Below, piece by piece: positions 1 to 5,278 of a DNA stretch of 5,278 nt. This DNA comes from an uncultured bacterium (GTDB lineage Bacteria; Planctomycetota; Phycisphaerae; Phycisphaerales; SM1A02): contig CAJACJ010000038.1 in the NCBI GenBank assembly GCA_903938205.1, forward strand, positions 1-5,278, written 5' to 3'. Every line of letters starts with the position of its first letter. Positions within the stretch are counted from its first letter, which is position 1. The notes under the pieces are model-generated. The model made no database searches and was not told the origin of the DNA. It was given only the letters and a program-made list of their open reading frames with translations. Made by a program: the position numbers and the translations under genes.

Positions 1-358
1 GCAACTTGCTTGTGGACACCACGTCGTCAAGCACTGGCCCCAACTTGGCCATGGCCAAGCGTCCGCGTTCAAGCTGCTTCTGAGTGGGCGGAGGATTTCC
101 GCTCGCAATACTTGTAATGGAATCCCAATCGTCCTGTGTTAAGCCAGAGTCATTTTTGTCTTTGATGTGCGGAAAAATATCTTGCCACAATGTGGCCGCG
201 TTGTCGCCAGCGCCGCGTGTTGCCGCGGGCGGCTTGTCGCTTGCCGCCGCGTCAGTGTGTGATTGCGGATTCGCCACGGCCATCCCTGCGATGGAGCAAG
301 TGAACAACAGCGCTGTTGCGCGGCACATTGCCATGCAATTCATGTTGGTGTTCAACAT
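1..358 (-). CDS. Exported protein of unknown function, 5' part only (runs off left edge)
   Basis: This reading frame is open from an ATG at 358 to the window edge, giving 119 visible residues, so the gene is partial. The N-terminus is a plausible Sec signal peptide. A short basic stretch (Cys-Arg near residues 11-13) precedes a hydrophobic core at about 14-28, and an AVA-type cleavage site lies near residues 27-29. The mature part begins with a Ser/Ala/Pro-rich linker (31-55). A predicted helical segment follows, with a Leu-Trp-Gln pair near 57-59 and the acidic stretch DKNDSG at 67-72, which only loosely recalls a calcium-binding loop. From memory, the arrangement (helix with LW/YW, then a helix around ERGRLAMAKL at 97-106) resembles a family of exported planctomycete proteins of unknown role. 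That is inference. A second ATG at 343 gives a tighter signal peptide and could be the real start. Neither start has a clear Shine-Dalgarno. It lies 86 bases downstream of the pilin-like gene on the same strand. Confidence 0.6.
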   Translation of the reverse strand, partial: MLNTNMNCMAMCRATALLFTCSIAGMAVANPQSHTDAAASDKPPAATRGAGDNAATLWQDIFPHIKDKNDSGLTQDDWDSITSIASGNPPPTQKQLERGRLAMAKLGPVLDDVVSTSKL

Positions 359-444
359 GAAAACATTTGCAAATTTCTGCAGCAACGCCGCACCAACTCT
401 CCACGACAATCGAAAAAAATTTCGAGCCGCGGAGCGCGCCGTCA

Positions 445-984
445 TCAGCGAGGGGCTTCCATTTGCGTGTTGGGTCCGGCGCCAGGAAGCGCGTTCATAA
501 ACTTGGTGCCGTTCATCGGCAACATCAACACGCCGGCCTTGGTGTATGGAAACACAATCCACACGCCTGGATTCGCAGGGTCTTTTGTTGGAAACAAAAT
601 TTCGTAACTGTCGTCATTCATGAAGCGATAGGAAGGTCCGTTCACAACCATCAATTGCGATTGCACGGCTGGTGGCGCGGTGGTAATCAACTGCAACGCA
701 ATTTGCGCCTCGTTGGCGGTGGGCAAGCGATTGTTCTTCTTCACAAAATCTTGAATGGGCGCGTTGGCCCACGATGCAAGCGCCAACAATTCTTGCTCGG
801 CCTGCATTGGTGGAACCGCGCCAGTGCTGGATTGCAAATGTCCGTTATGTTCCGCGGCCTTGAAGAAAATCACGGCAAGCGCTGCGGCCACAATGACAAT
901 CACCAACATGAGTTGCGCGGTGGAACTGCCACGGCGAAACGAAATGCGCATGTGTGACAGACGGCTGTGTGAAGGCGAGAACAT
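445..984 (-). CDS. Pilin/pseudopilin-like membrane-anchored protein, Gln at mature position 5
   Basis: The protein has 179 residues. A basic leader ends in RRG (residues 17-19). A Ser-Ser-Thr-Ala-Gln stretch follows, then a hydrophobic helix at about 25-41 starting LMLVIVIV. This is the layout of a type IV prepilin N-terminus: cleavage after Gly, five residues, then a helix resembling the common ELMIVV pattern. Here the conserved Glu at mature position 5 is Gln (residue 24). The soluble part (42-179) has a helical stretch up to about 110, including NRLPTANEAQ at 85-94, which recalls the Pro-Thr-x-Glu-Gln stretch after the long helix of GspG-type pseudopilins. It ends in a beta-like region with many aromatics (117-157). 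The role would be a minor subunit of a secretion or pilus system. A simple single-pass membrane protein is the alternative. The start at 984 is chosen because GAAAGG lies 9 bases upstream. An internal ATG at 951 would leave an 8-residue leader but lacks such a site. No prepilin peptidase or assembly ATPase is in view. Confidence 0.72.
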   Translation of the reverse strand: MFSPSHSRLSHMRISFRRGSSTAQLMLVIVIVAAALAVIFFKAAEHNGHLQSSTGAVPPMQAEQELLALASWANAPIQDFVKKNNRLPTANEAQIALQLITTAPPAVQSQLMVVNGPSYRFMNDDSYEILFPTKDPANPGVWIVFPYTKAGVLMLPMNGTKFMNALPGAGPNTQMEAPR

Positions 985-993
985 GATGAAAGA

Positions 994-999
994 CCTTTC
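994..999 (-). promoter_or_regulatory. Ribosome binding site (GAAAGG) of the pilin-like gene
   Basis: On the minus strand GAAAGG ends 9 bases before the ATG at 984. This favours that start over the in-frame ATG at 951. It is one of only two start codons in the window with a purine-rich site at good spacing. Confidence 0.5.
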
Positions 1000-1021
1000 G
1001 AATTTGTGCGAATGAGTTCAA

Positions 1022-1051
1022 ATTAAACTTTAAAGAAAAATGTGTCGGCAA
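1022..1051 (-). promoter_or_regulatory. Candidate sigma-70-type promoter for the minus-strand pair
   Basis: Reading the minus strand, TTGCCG (1046-1051) could serve as a -35 element and TTTAAT (1022-1027) as a -10 element. The 18-base spacer is AT-rich. Transcription would begin near 1015, leaving a leader of about 30 bases before the ATG at 984. Both hexamers deviate from consensus, and promoter consensus in planctomycetes is not well fixed, so this is a position-based guess. Confidence 0.3.
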
Positions 1052-1061
1052 TGACTGGCCA

Positions 1062-1098
1062 ACTCTGTTTCAAATTGTAACTGTAATTACAACAGAGT
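1062..1098. promoter_or_regulatory. Inverted repeat in the divergent intergenic region (possible operator)
   Basis: Two nested pairs of arms share one centre. The outer arms are ACTCTG (1062-1067) and CAGAGT (1093-1098). The inner arms are TTGTAA (1075-1080) and TTACAA (1087-1092), separated by CTGTAA. The inner element is an 18-bp dyad of the size bound by dimeric repressors, and TGTAA also occurs twice in tandem. The two stems could stack in RNA with a 7-base bulge on one side. The element lies just upstream of the candidate minus-strand promoter and about 120 bases before the GH35-like gene, so it could act on either. No T-run follows, so a terminator is less likely. Confidence 0.4.
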
Positions 1099-1182
1099 CC
1101 ACGTTGCGCTTCATGGGGGGAAGTTGCGCATCTTTGCCACCACATTTCAATTTCGACATGAAATGCCTTGAATTAGGTGACT

Positions 1183-1194
1183 CCAAGCGCTTGG
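1183..1194. promoter_or_regulatory. Candidate LacI/GalR-family operator (perfect 12-bp palindrome)
   Basis: CCAAGCGCTTGG is a perfect palindrome centred on CG, 22 bases before the ATG of the GH35-like gene. LacI/GalR-family regulators bind dyads with a central CG and AA/TT flanks (core AAnCGnTT), and the core here, AAGCGCTT, fits that exactly. The gene downstream is of a sugar-hydrolase family, the kind of target these regulators usually have. The fit does not extend beyond 12 bp, and no regulator gene is in the window. A chance match is possible because GCGC is common in this DNA. Confidence 0.42.
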
Positions 1195-1216
1195 TTTCAG
1201 CGAATACATAATCGCA

Positions 1217-4192
1217 ATGCCAAGCTTGAGCTACGACAGTCAAAGTTTCATTTGGAACGGCAATCGTCTTTGGATGATCGGCGTGAATGTTGAGTACGCG
1301 CTGCTTGCGCCCGAACGTTGGCGCGCCGCGTTGCTGTCGTTAAAGCAAATGGGTTTCAACACCATTCGAACCAGCGCGCCGTGGTGTCTGCATGAGCCGC
1401 GCTTGGGTCGCATGGATTTCACCGGCGCCCTTGATGTTGGCGCGTTCGTTCGCTTGTGTGGTGAACTTGGCTTGCATGTTGTGTTGCGCATGGGTCCAGT
1501 TGTGGGCGAACCATTTGATGGTGGCGGTTTGCCCGCGTGGCTTGCGGATCAGCCCGACATGAAGTTGCGCGTGGTCAACGAGGCATTTATGAAACACACC
1601 GTCAAGTTTTTCCAAGCGGTGGGCAAAGAAGTGGCCGCACTGCAAGCCACTATTGAAGCGCGTCGTGGCGAAGGCTTCGCTGGTGGTCGCGCCAATAACG
1701 GTGGTCCGTTGTGCGCCGTTCAAATTGAACATGCATGGAATTGCGGCAACGAGCCCGAGGGCAAAAAATATCACGCGGAACTTTTGCGCTACGCGCGCGA
1801 GAGCGGTTTCACGGTTCCCGTGTTCACCAACAATGGCTTGTGGATTTCCGTGGAAGGTTGCGTTGAAGTGTGGGAAGGTTGGAGCGATCTCTTTTCCAAC
1901 TTGCGTCAACTGCGAACCATTCAGCCTGACGCTCCGCGATTTGTGGAAATTCGTGAAGAGGCCGCGCGCGCCGCGGGCCGCAACGCCAATGTTGCGATCA
2001 CCAAATCAACGGGCAAGCAAATTGCCAGTGAATCAGCCAAAAAAATCGCCAACTTCAACATGAATGGTTGGAGCGATGGCATGGAGTATTTGCGGCGAAT
2101 GGGCCAAATTTTATGCGCGGGCGGTCAACCCACATTGCCTGGCGTGGCGCGCGCTGATCGCACCAATGCCGTGCCCGCCATGTTGGATTGCGTTGGTCAA
2201 CCCGACAACAACACGCGCCAATTGCGCCGCATGGTGAGTTTCTCAAACAACTTTGGATTTGTTTTCGCCGACGCCGACGCTTCAAAGCAATCAGCGGTGC
2301 AAGATCTTGATTCGCTCACACCCGGATCATTCGCTGTTGTCACAGTGCAGGGCAACGGCACGATTGTGTTTGTGTTTCGCGGCGCTGACGAGCCAGGCAA
2401 GCCGCGCCGCGATGCCACCACAATTATCACGCCCAGTGGCGTGCGCATGCCCGTGCATTTGGGCGACGCGCCAGTGGGTTGGTATTTGTCAGACATCAAT
2501 TTGCACGGCGCTGGCCTTATGGATTTCTGCAACTTGTCGCCGTTTGCGTTCATACAAAAGAAAATGTTGGTGTTGCAAGGCGCCGCGCAAACCTACGGCG
2601 TTCTTTCAATTGATGGCGCCGTGATTGAGTTCACGCTTCCCAAGGTTGGCGACAAGCCACTGGTGTTCACGCATCAAAAATTCACGGTGGTGGTGTGCAA
2701 CCAAGAACACATTGACGCCACGCTTGTGGACGCGCGGGGCCTGACAGTTGGAGCGGATCAAATTGAAATCGCGGGCGCGCATCTAAGCCCTGGTTTCACA
2801 AAAGCATTTCGTGTTTCGCTTGACGGCGAGGTGACGGAGTTGGCCACTTCCGCCCCGCACAAACACGTGGAGCGCGCGCTGAAAGATTGGCAAGTAGCCA
2901 CATGTCAGGATTATGTGCTTGGTCAAAGCGATCGCTTTGCAACGTTGGGCGAGCCGCACAGTTTGTCCAAGTGTGGCGCGGCGGCTGGGTGGGGTTGGTA
3001 CAAACTGAGTTGGACACCAGATGGGAAATCAAATACGCCGCAAAACGTGCACTTTCCGCAAGCGACGGGCTATATGCAAGCGTGGCTGAATGGAAAATAT
3101 CTTGGCGTGCTCAATGAAAAATCAGCGGAGCTGCCTTTGTTGATCGCGCCAATGAAATCAGCCGCCAAGAATGCAGCGCAATTGGTTGGCGCAGTAAGTC
3201 AGGCACAAAACACAAAGAGCAGCCGCGCACCCAAATCAACTGCAAGTAGCAAAGCCGCCGCGCACACGCTCACGTTGCTGGCGCGCCAAGGCGGAACAAG
3301 CGCCACCTCCGCGTATCAACATCGCGCGGTTGGCGTGTTTGGTCACGCGCTTGCAGTGGCGCCGCTGAAAACAAAAATCACTGTGATCAGTTCACCCAGC
3401 GTTGATCCATTTAAGGTCGCCGCGTTTCTTCCCGGCGTTGCGCCTGGTCATCACATGTCCACGCATGCCGCGCAAATTTCATTCTTGTATTCCGGCAAGG
3501 GCACAATCACAATCGACGCGCCGGCAACTTTTTTGCGCGCGGTGGTGTTGCTCAATGGCGCCATGATTCACTTTATTGATTGGCGTGGCGAACTTGGCGA
3601 TGCGCTTGTATTGCGCGCGCCGCCCAAAGGAGTGAAGGTTGGTTTAAAAAGCGGAGTGAACGAATTGGTATTGGTGCCTGTCGCAAACGACCATGAATTG
3701 GACGCTCATGATCATGCGGCGGGCGAGTCAGCGCACGTTTCTAAAAAAACCGCGCGCACATCCGCCGTGACCGCACCAGATATGTTGGCGATAGTCGCCA
3801 CAGAAAACATGTGCAAGCAACTGCGCTTCTATCAGTCAACGCAGCCCACGCTTGCCAGCAACGCCACATGGAGTTTTGCGCGCTGGGAACTGCCAGGAAA
3901 AACGCTGGACGCATGGCAGCCACTCAAGTCGCTCAAGCCCGGCGAACCGCGCTGGTTCACCACCACATTCGCAAAGCCAGACGTTGTCAGCGGCCCCATT
4001 TCCATTGTGTGCGAAGGACTTTCGTACGGTCACGTTTTACTCAATGGGAAAATAGTGGGGGACTACAACACGCAGAATGACCGCGCGCGCATTGAGCTTC
4101 CAACGGAAACCATGCCAGCCACCAACACCTTGAGCATTTTTGATGTGCAAGGCCGTTCGCCCGCCAGCGTGAAACTATCTTTCACGCAGTGA
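1217..4192 (+). CDS. GH35 (beta-galactosidase)-like multidomain protein with degraded active site
   Basis: The protein has 991 residues. Residues 13-330 follow the GH35 barrel: APERWRAALLSLKQMGFNTI (31-50), PWCLHEP (55-61), DFTGALD (67-73), LRMGP (90-94), GGLPAWL (103-109) and NGGPLCAVQIE (161-171). In GH35 the last motif continues as ENEYG, whose second Glu is the acid/base. Here it reads EHAWN, so that Glu is Ala173. The usual YICAEW sugar-binding stretch reads VVGEPF (95-100). The nucleophile region could correspond to Glu244 (PRFVEI, 240-245), but the aromatic residues around it are missing. Residues 345-545 look like the beta domains after the barrel. Jelly-roll galactose-binding-like domains occupy about 590-715 and 885-990 (the latter with PRWFTTTF, LLNGKIVGDY and NTLSIFDVQG), with another beta domain at about 720-820. 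Low-complexity stretches lie at 643-682 and 822-850. There is no signal peptide, so the protein is probably cytoplasmic. No clear Shine-Dalgarno precedes the start, which is chosen because the family's first conserved strand begins within 15 residues. Fold assignment is firm; activity on galactosides is doubtful. Confidence 0.85.
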   Translation: MPSLSYDSQSFIWNGNRLWMIGVNVEYALLAPERWRAALLSLKQMGFNTIRTSAPWCLHEPRLGRMDFTGALDVGAFVRLCGELGLHVVLRMGPVVGEPFDGGGLPAWLADQPDMKLRVVNEAFMKHTVKFFQAVGKEVAALQATIEARRGEGFAGGRANNGGPLCAVQIEHAWNCGNEPEGKKYHAELLRYARESGFTVPVFTNNGLWISVEGCVEVWEGWSDLFSNLRQLRTIQPDAPRFVEIREEAARAAGRNANVAITKSTGKQIASESAKKIANFNMNGWSDGMEYLRRMGQILCAGGQPTLPGVARADRTNAVPAMLDCVGQPDNNTRQLRRMVSFSNNFGFVFADADASKQSAVQDLDSLTPGSFAVVTVQGNGTIVFVFRGADEPGKPRRDATTIITPSGVRMPVHLGDAPVGWYLSDINLHGAGLMDFCNLSPFAFIQKKMLVLQGAAQTYGVLSIDGAVIEFTLPKVGDKPLVFTHQKFTVVVCNQEHIDATLVDARGLTVGADQIEIAGAHLSPGFTKAFRVSLDGEVTELATSAPHKHVERALKDWQVATCQDYVLGQSDRFATLGEPHSLSKCGAAAGWGWYKLSWTPDGKSNTPQNVHFPQATGYMQAWLNGKYLGVLNEKSAELPLLIAPMKSAAKNAAQLVGAVSQAQNTKSSRAPKSTASSKAAAHTLTLLARQGGTSATSAYQHRAVGVFGHALAVAPLKTKITVISSPSVDPFKVAAFLPGVAPGHHMSTHAAQISFLYSGKGTITIDAPATFLRAVVLLNGAMIHFIDWRGELGDALVLRAPPKGVKVGLKSGVNELVLVPVANDHELDAHDHAAGESAHVSKKTARTSAVTAPDMLAIVATENMCKQLRFYQSTQPTLASNATWSFARWELPGKTLDAWQPLKSLKPGEPRWFTTTFAKPDVVSGPISIVCEGLSYGHVLLNGKIVGDYNTQNDRARIELPTETMPATNTLSIFDVQGRSPASVKLSFTQ
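3143..3262 (+). other. Ala/Ser/Lys-rich low-complexity insertion inside a jelly-roll domain
   Basis: Residues 643-682 of the GH35-like protein are dominated by Ala, Ser, Lys, Gln and Asn. They sit between the strand ending ELPLLIAP and the strand HTLTLLAR. In ordinary GH35 jelly-roll domains these two strands are joined by a short turn. The segment is probably disordered and surface exposed. The reading frame stays open through it, with codon use like the rest of the gene. Confidence 0.6.
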
Positions 4193-4304
4193 TGATGTTG
4201 CGTCGCTACGGGTTCTTTCATTTCACATTCAAAATCTGCGTGGTCTGAACCTTACTTCCACTTTGCCAGAGCTATCACGCTCGCGTCTGTGCGGGTAATG
4301 CATC

Positions 4305-4335
4305 AACAAAACGCACGCATGCGAATGCGCTTGTT
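4305..4335. terminator. Imperfect hairpin between convergent genes, possible bidirectional terminator
   Basis: The arms are AACAA-aa-CGCA (4305-4315) and TGCG-c-TTGTT (4326-4335). They enclose a 10-base loop and have one small internal mismatch. An alternative fold pairs CGCAT (4316-4320) with ATGCG (4325-4329) around a GCGA tetraloop. The element lies between the stops of the convergent genes at 4192 and 4375. On the plus strand a run of nine T occurs 18 bases later (4354-4362) rather than directly after the stem, so this is not a textbook intrinsic terminator. I saw no better terminator in this gap. Confidence 0.3.
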
Positions 4336-4374
4336 TACGAATGCAGTCACAAATTTTTTTTTACCGAGCGGCCG

Positions 4375-5247
4375 TCACTCCGAGCTTTGCGGGTGCCACG
4401 TAGTTTTATATTCCACCACGCCACCAAACGCGTCGGGGCCATCACATGTTGCGCTTGACCAATCGTGTCGCTCGTCAAGAATGCGAACGCGCTTGAAGTT
4501 GTCTGCGCCTTGCTCGCGCAACACGGTGGCTTGCGCGTTGTTCACCGCCGCAACAACGCCATCAATTTCGCGGTGGCTTGCAAATGGTTTCAGCAATTCA
4601 TCGCGGAACCCCGTGAGCAAATTAAACACACCCGCCGGCACATCGGAAGATGGCATGCTTTCCGCCATCAGCAACGCGGGCAGCGGCAAACTTTCGCTTG
4701 CCAACACAATCACGGCATTGCCAGCGCACAAAGCGGGTAGCCACATGGATACAAAACCAAGAAGCGGCGCTTCTTCTGGTGCGATGATTCCAAGCACGCC
4801 CACCGATTCCGGCGCCGTGAAATTCCAATACGGCGCGGCGACCGAATTTTGGTTGCCCAGCACGCTTCCCATTTTGTCGGCCCAACCCGCAAAACAAATT
4901 GTTCGATCAATAGCGGCGTCCACTTCGGCACGCGCGCTCTTGGCGCTGGCACCTGTGGTCTCGCGCAGCGCCGCGGCTAATTCATCGGCGCGGCCTTCAA
5001 TCATTTCCGCAAGGCGATACACAATCTGTCCGCGCAAATATGGCGTGGCAGCGGCCCACGATGGTTGCGCGGCCTTCGCGGCCTCAACGGCTTCGCGCAA
5101 ATCCTTGCGGCTTGCGGTGCACAACTGCGCCAACACGCCGCCGTCTTTGTCATGCAGCGGATGCGTGCGGCCACTTTCACCGCGCGGAAACGCGCCCTTG
5201 ATGAAAAGTTTGTGTGTCTTTAGAACTGTCAGGCGACTTTCAGTCAT
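4375..5247 (-). CDS. Stand-alone ALDH-fold protein lacking the catalytic domain (ALDH16 C-terminal-domain-like)
   Basis: The protein has 290 residues, against about 480-500 for a complete aldehyde dehydrogenase. It follows the N-terminal NAD-binding half: KLFIKGAF (13-20), AAQPSW (59-64), R72-Y77-LAEMIE (79-84), ESVGVLGIIAP (147-157), WLPALCAGNAVIVLASE (169-185), PAGVFNLLTGF (204-214). The sequence then diverges. The FTGST-type turn is replaced by AAVNN near 233-237, and the ELGGK motif and the catalytic Cys segment are absent. Within the retained half, PWN after GII reads APEE, and the cofactor-binding Lys of the KPSE motif is Leu182. It should not be an active dehydrogenase alone. Two-domain ALDH16 proteins carry a shortened second ALDH fold of about this size that also lacks the Cys, and some bacteria encode such a short ALDH next to a full one. 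The inferred role is structural partner of a catalytic ALDH encoded upstream, beyond the right edge. ATG 5247 is preferred over TTG 5274, having GAAAG 8 bases upstream. Confidence 0.82.
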   Translation of the reverse strand: MTESRLTVLKTHKLFIKGAFPRGESGRTHPLHDKDGGVLAQLCTASRKDLREAVEAAKAAQPSWAAATPYLRGQIVYRLAEMIEGRADELAAALRETTGASAKSARAEVDAAIDRTICFAGWADKMGSVLGNQNSVAAPYWNFTAPESVGVLGIIAPEEAPLLGFVSMWLPALCAGNAVIVLASESLPLPALLMAESMPSSDVPAGVFNLLTGFRDELLKPFASHREIDGVVAAVNNAQATVLREQGADNFKRVRILDERHDWSSATCDGPDAFGGVVEYKTTWHPQSSE

Positions 5248-5255
5248 GTGTGTTT

Positions 5256-5260
5256 CTTTC
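5256..5260 (-). promoter_or_regulatory. Ribosome binding site (GAAAG) of the ALDH-like gene
   Basis: On the minus strand GAAAG ends 8 bases before the ATG at 5247, supporting that start over an upstream in-frame TTG at 5274. A TGA at 5268-5270 in another frame could be the stop of a preceding gene. With only eight bases visible beyond it, this cannot be tested here. Confidence 0.45.
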
Positions 5261-5278
5261 AAAGCGTTCAGCAAGCAA

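Noticed and set aside
139..171. EF-hand calcium-binding loop (DKNDSGLTQDDW) in the left-edge protein
   Set aside because: Position 12 is Trp instead of Glu/Asp and several ligand positions do not match the consensus.
268..292. Possible lipoprotein signal around the Cys near residue 21 of the left-edge protein
   Set aside because: The residues before the Cys (Leu-Phe-Thr) do not fit a lipobox, and the AVA site further on is a better signal peptidase I site.
410..425. TCGAAA/TTTCGA inverted repeat with a T-rich stretch on the minus strand between the two left-hand genes, considered as a terminator
   Set aside because: The stem is short and AT-rich, and the nearby GC stem is only 4 bp. It is not convincing as a terminator separating the two genes.
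367..957. 196-codon open frame on the plus strand opposite the pilin-like gene
   Set aside because: The product is His/Arg/Trp-rich with no domain-like pattern. The opposite strand has a ribosome binding site, leader and membrane helix that explain the region.
1134..1162. TTGCCA with CATGAA 17 bases later as a promoter for the GH35-like gene
   Set aside because: The -10 matches only three of six consensus bases. No convincing plus-strand promoter was found in the region.
1113..1211. Short open frame of 32 codons ending 5 bases before the GH35-like start
   Set aside because: It has no ribosome binding site, its composition is unlike the neighbouring genes, and it overlaps the candidate operator. 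It is more simply non-coding leader.
1340..1909. 189-codon open frame on the minus strand inside the GH35-like gene
   Set aside because: It lies wholly antisense to a well-supported domain, has no recognisable motif, and is a by-product of the codon bias.

Overview
The window reads as a piece of a moderately GC-rich bacterial chromosome. The likely source is a member of the Planctomycetota, possibly a Phycisphaerae-type lineage. That assignment is inference, resting on the style of the secreted protein at the left edge, a degenerate pilin-like protein and mostly weak Shine-Dalgarno signals. No RNA gene, CRISPR array, insertion sequence or phage gene was recognised.

Layout: (1) Positions 1-358, minus strand, hold the 5' part of a gene for an exported protein that runs off the left edge. 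(2) Positions 445-984, minus strand, hold a 179-residue protein with a type IV pilin/pseudopilin-like N-terminus in which the usual Glu at mature position 5 is Gln. It lies upstream of gene 1 on the same strand and the two may be co-transcribed. (3) Positions 985-1216 are a divergent intergenic region. It contains a possible minus-strand promoter, an 18-bp dyad inside a longer inverted repeat, and a perfect 12-bp palindrome whose core matches LacI-family operators. (4) Positions 1217-4192, plus strand, hold a 991-residue protein with the overall fold order of glycoside hydrolase family 35 (beta-galactosidases). Its acid/base Glu and several sugar-binding residues are replaced, and it carries low-complexity insertions and no signal peptide. 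(5) Positions 4193-4374 form a convergent intergenic region with an imperfect hairpin that could terminate transcription from either side. (6) Positions 4375-5247, minus strand, hold a 290-residue aldehyde-dehydrogenase-fold protein that stops before the catalytic Cys domain. It resembles the non-catalytic second domain of ALDH16 as a separate gene.

The window's theme is degenerate members of well-known enzyme or structural families: a GH35 without its acid/base, an ALDH without its catalytic half, and a pilin-like protein without Glu5. Genes 2 and 1 plausibly belong to an envelope or surface function. The GH35-like gene looks like a separately regulated single-gene unit. The ALDH-like gene is probably the downstream member of an operon that begins beyond the right edge. 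No functional link between these three units is visible in the sequence.
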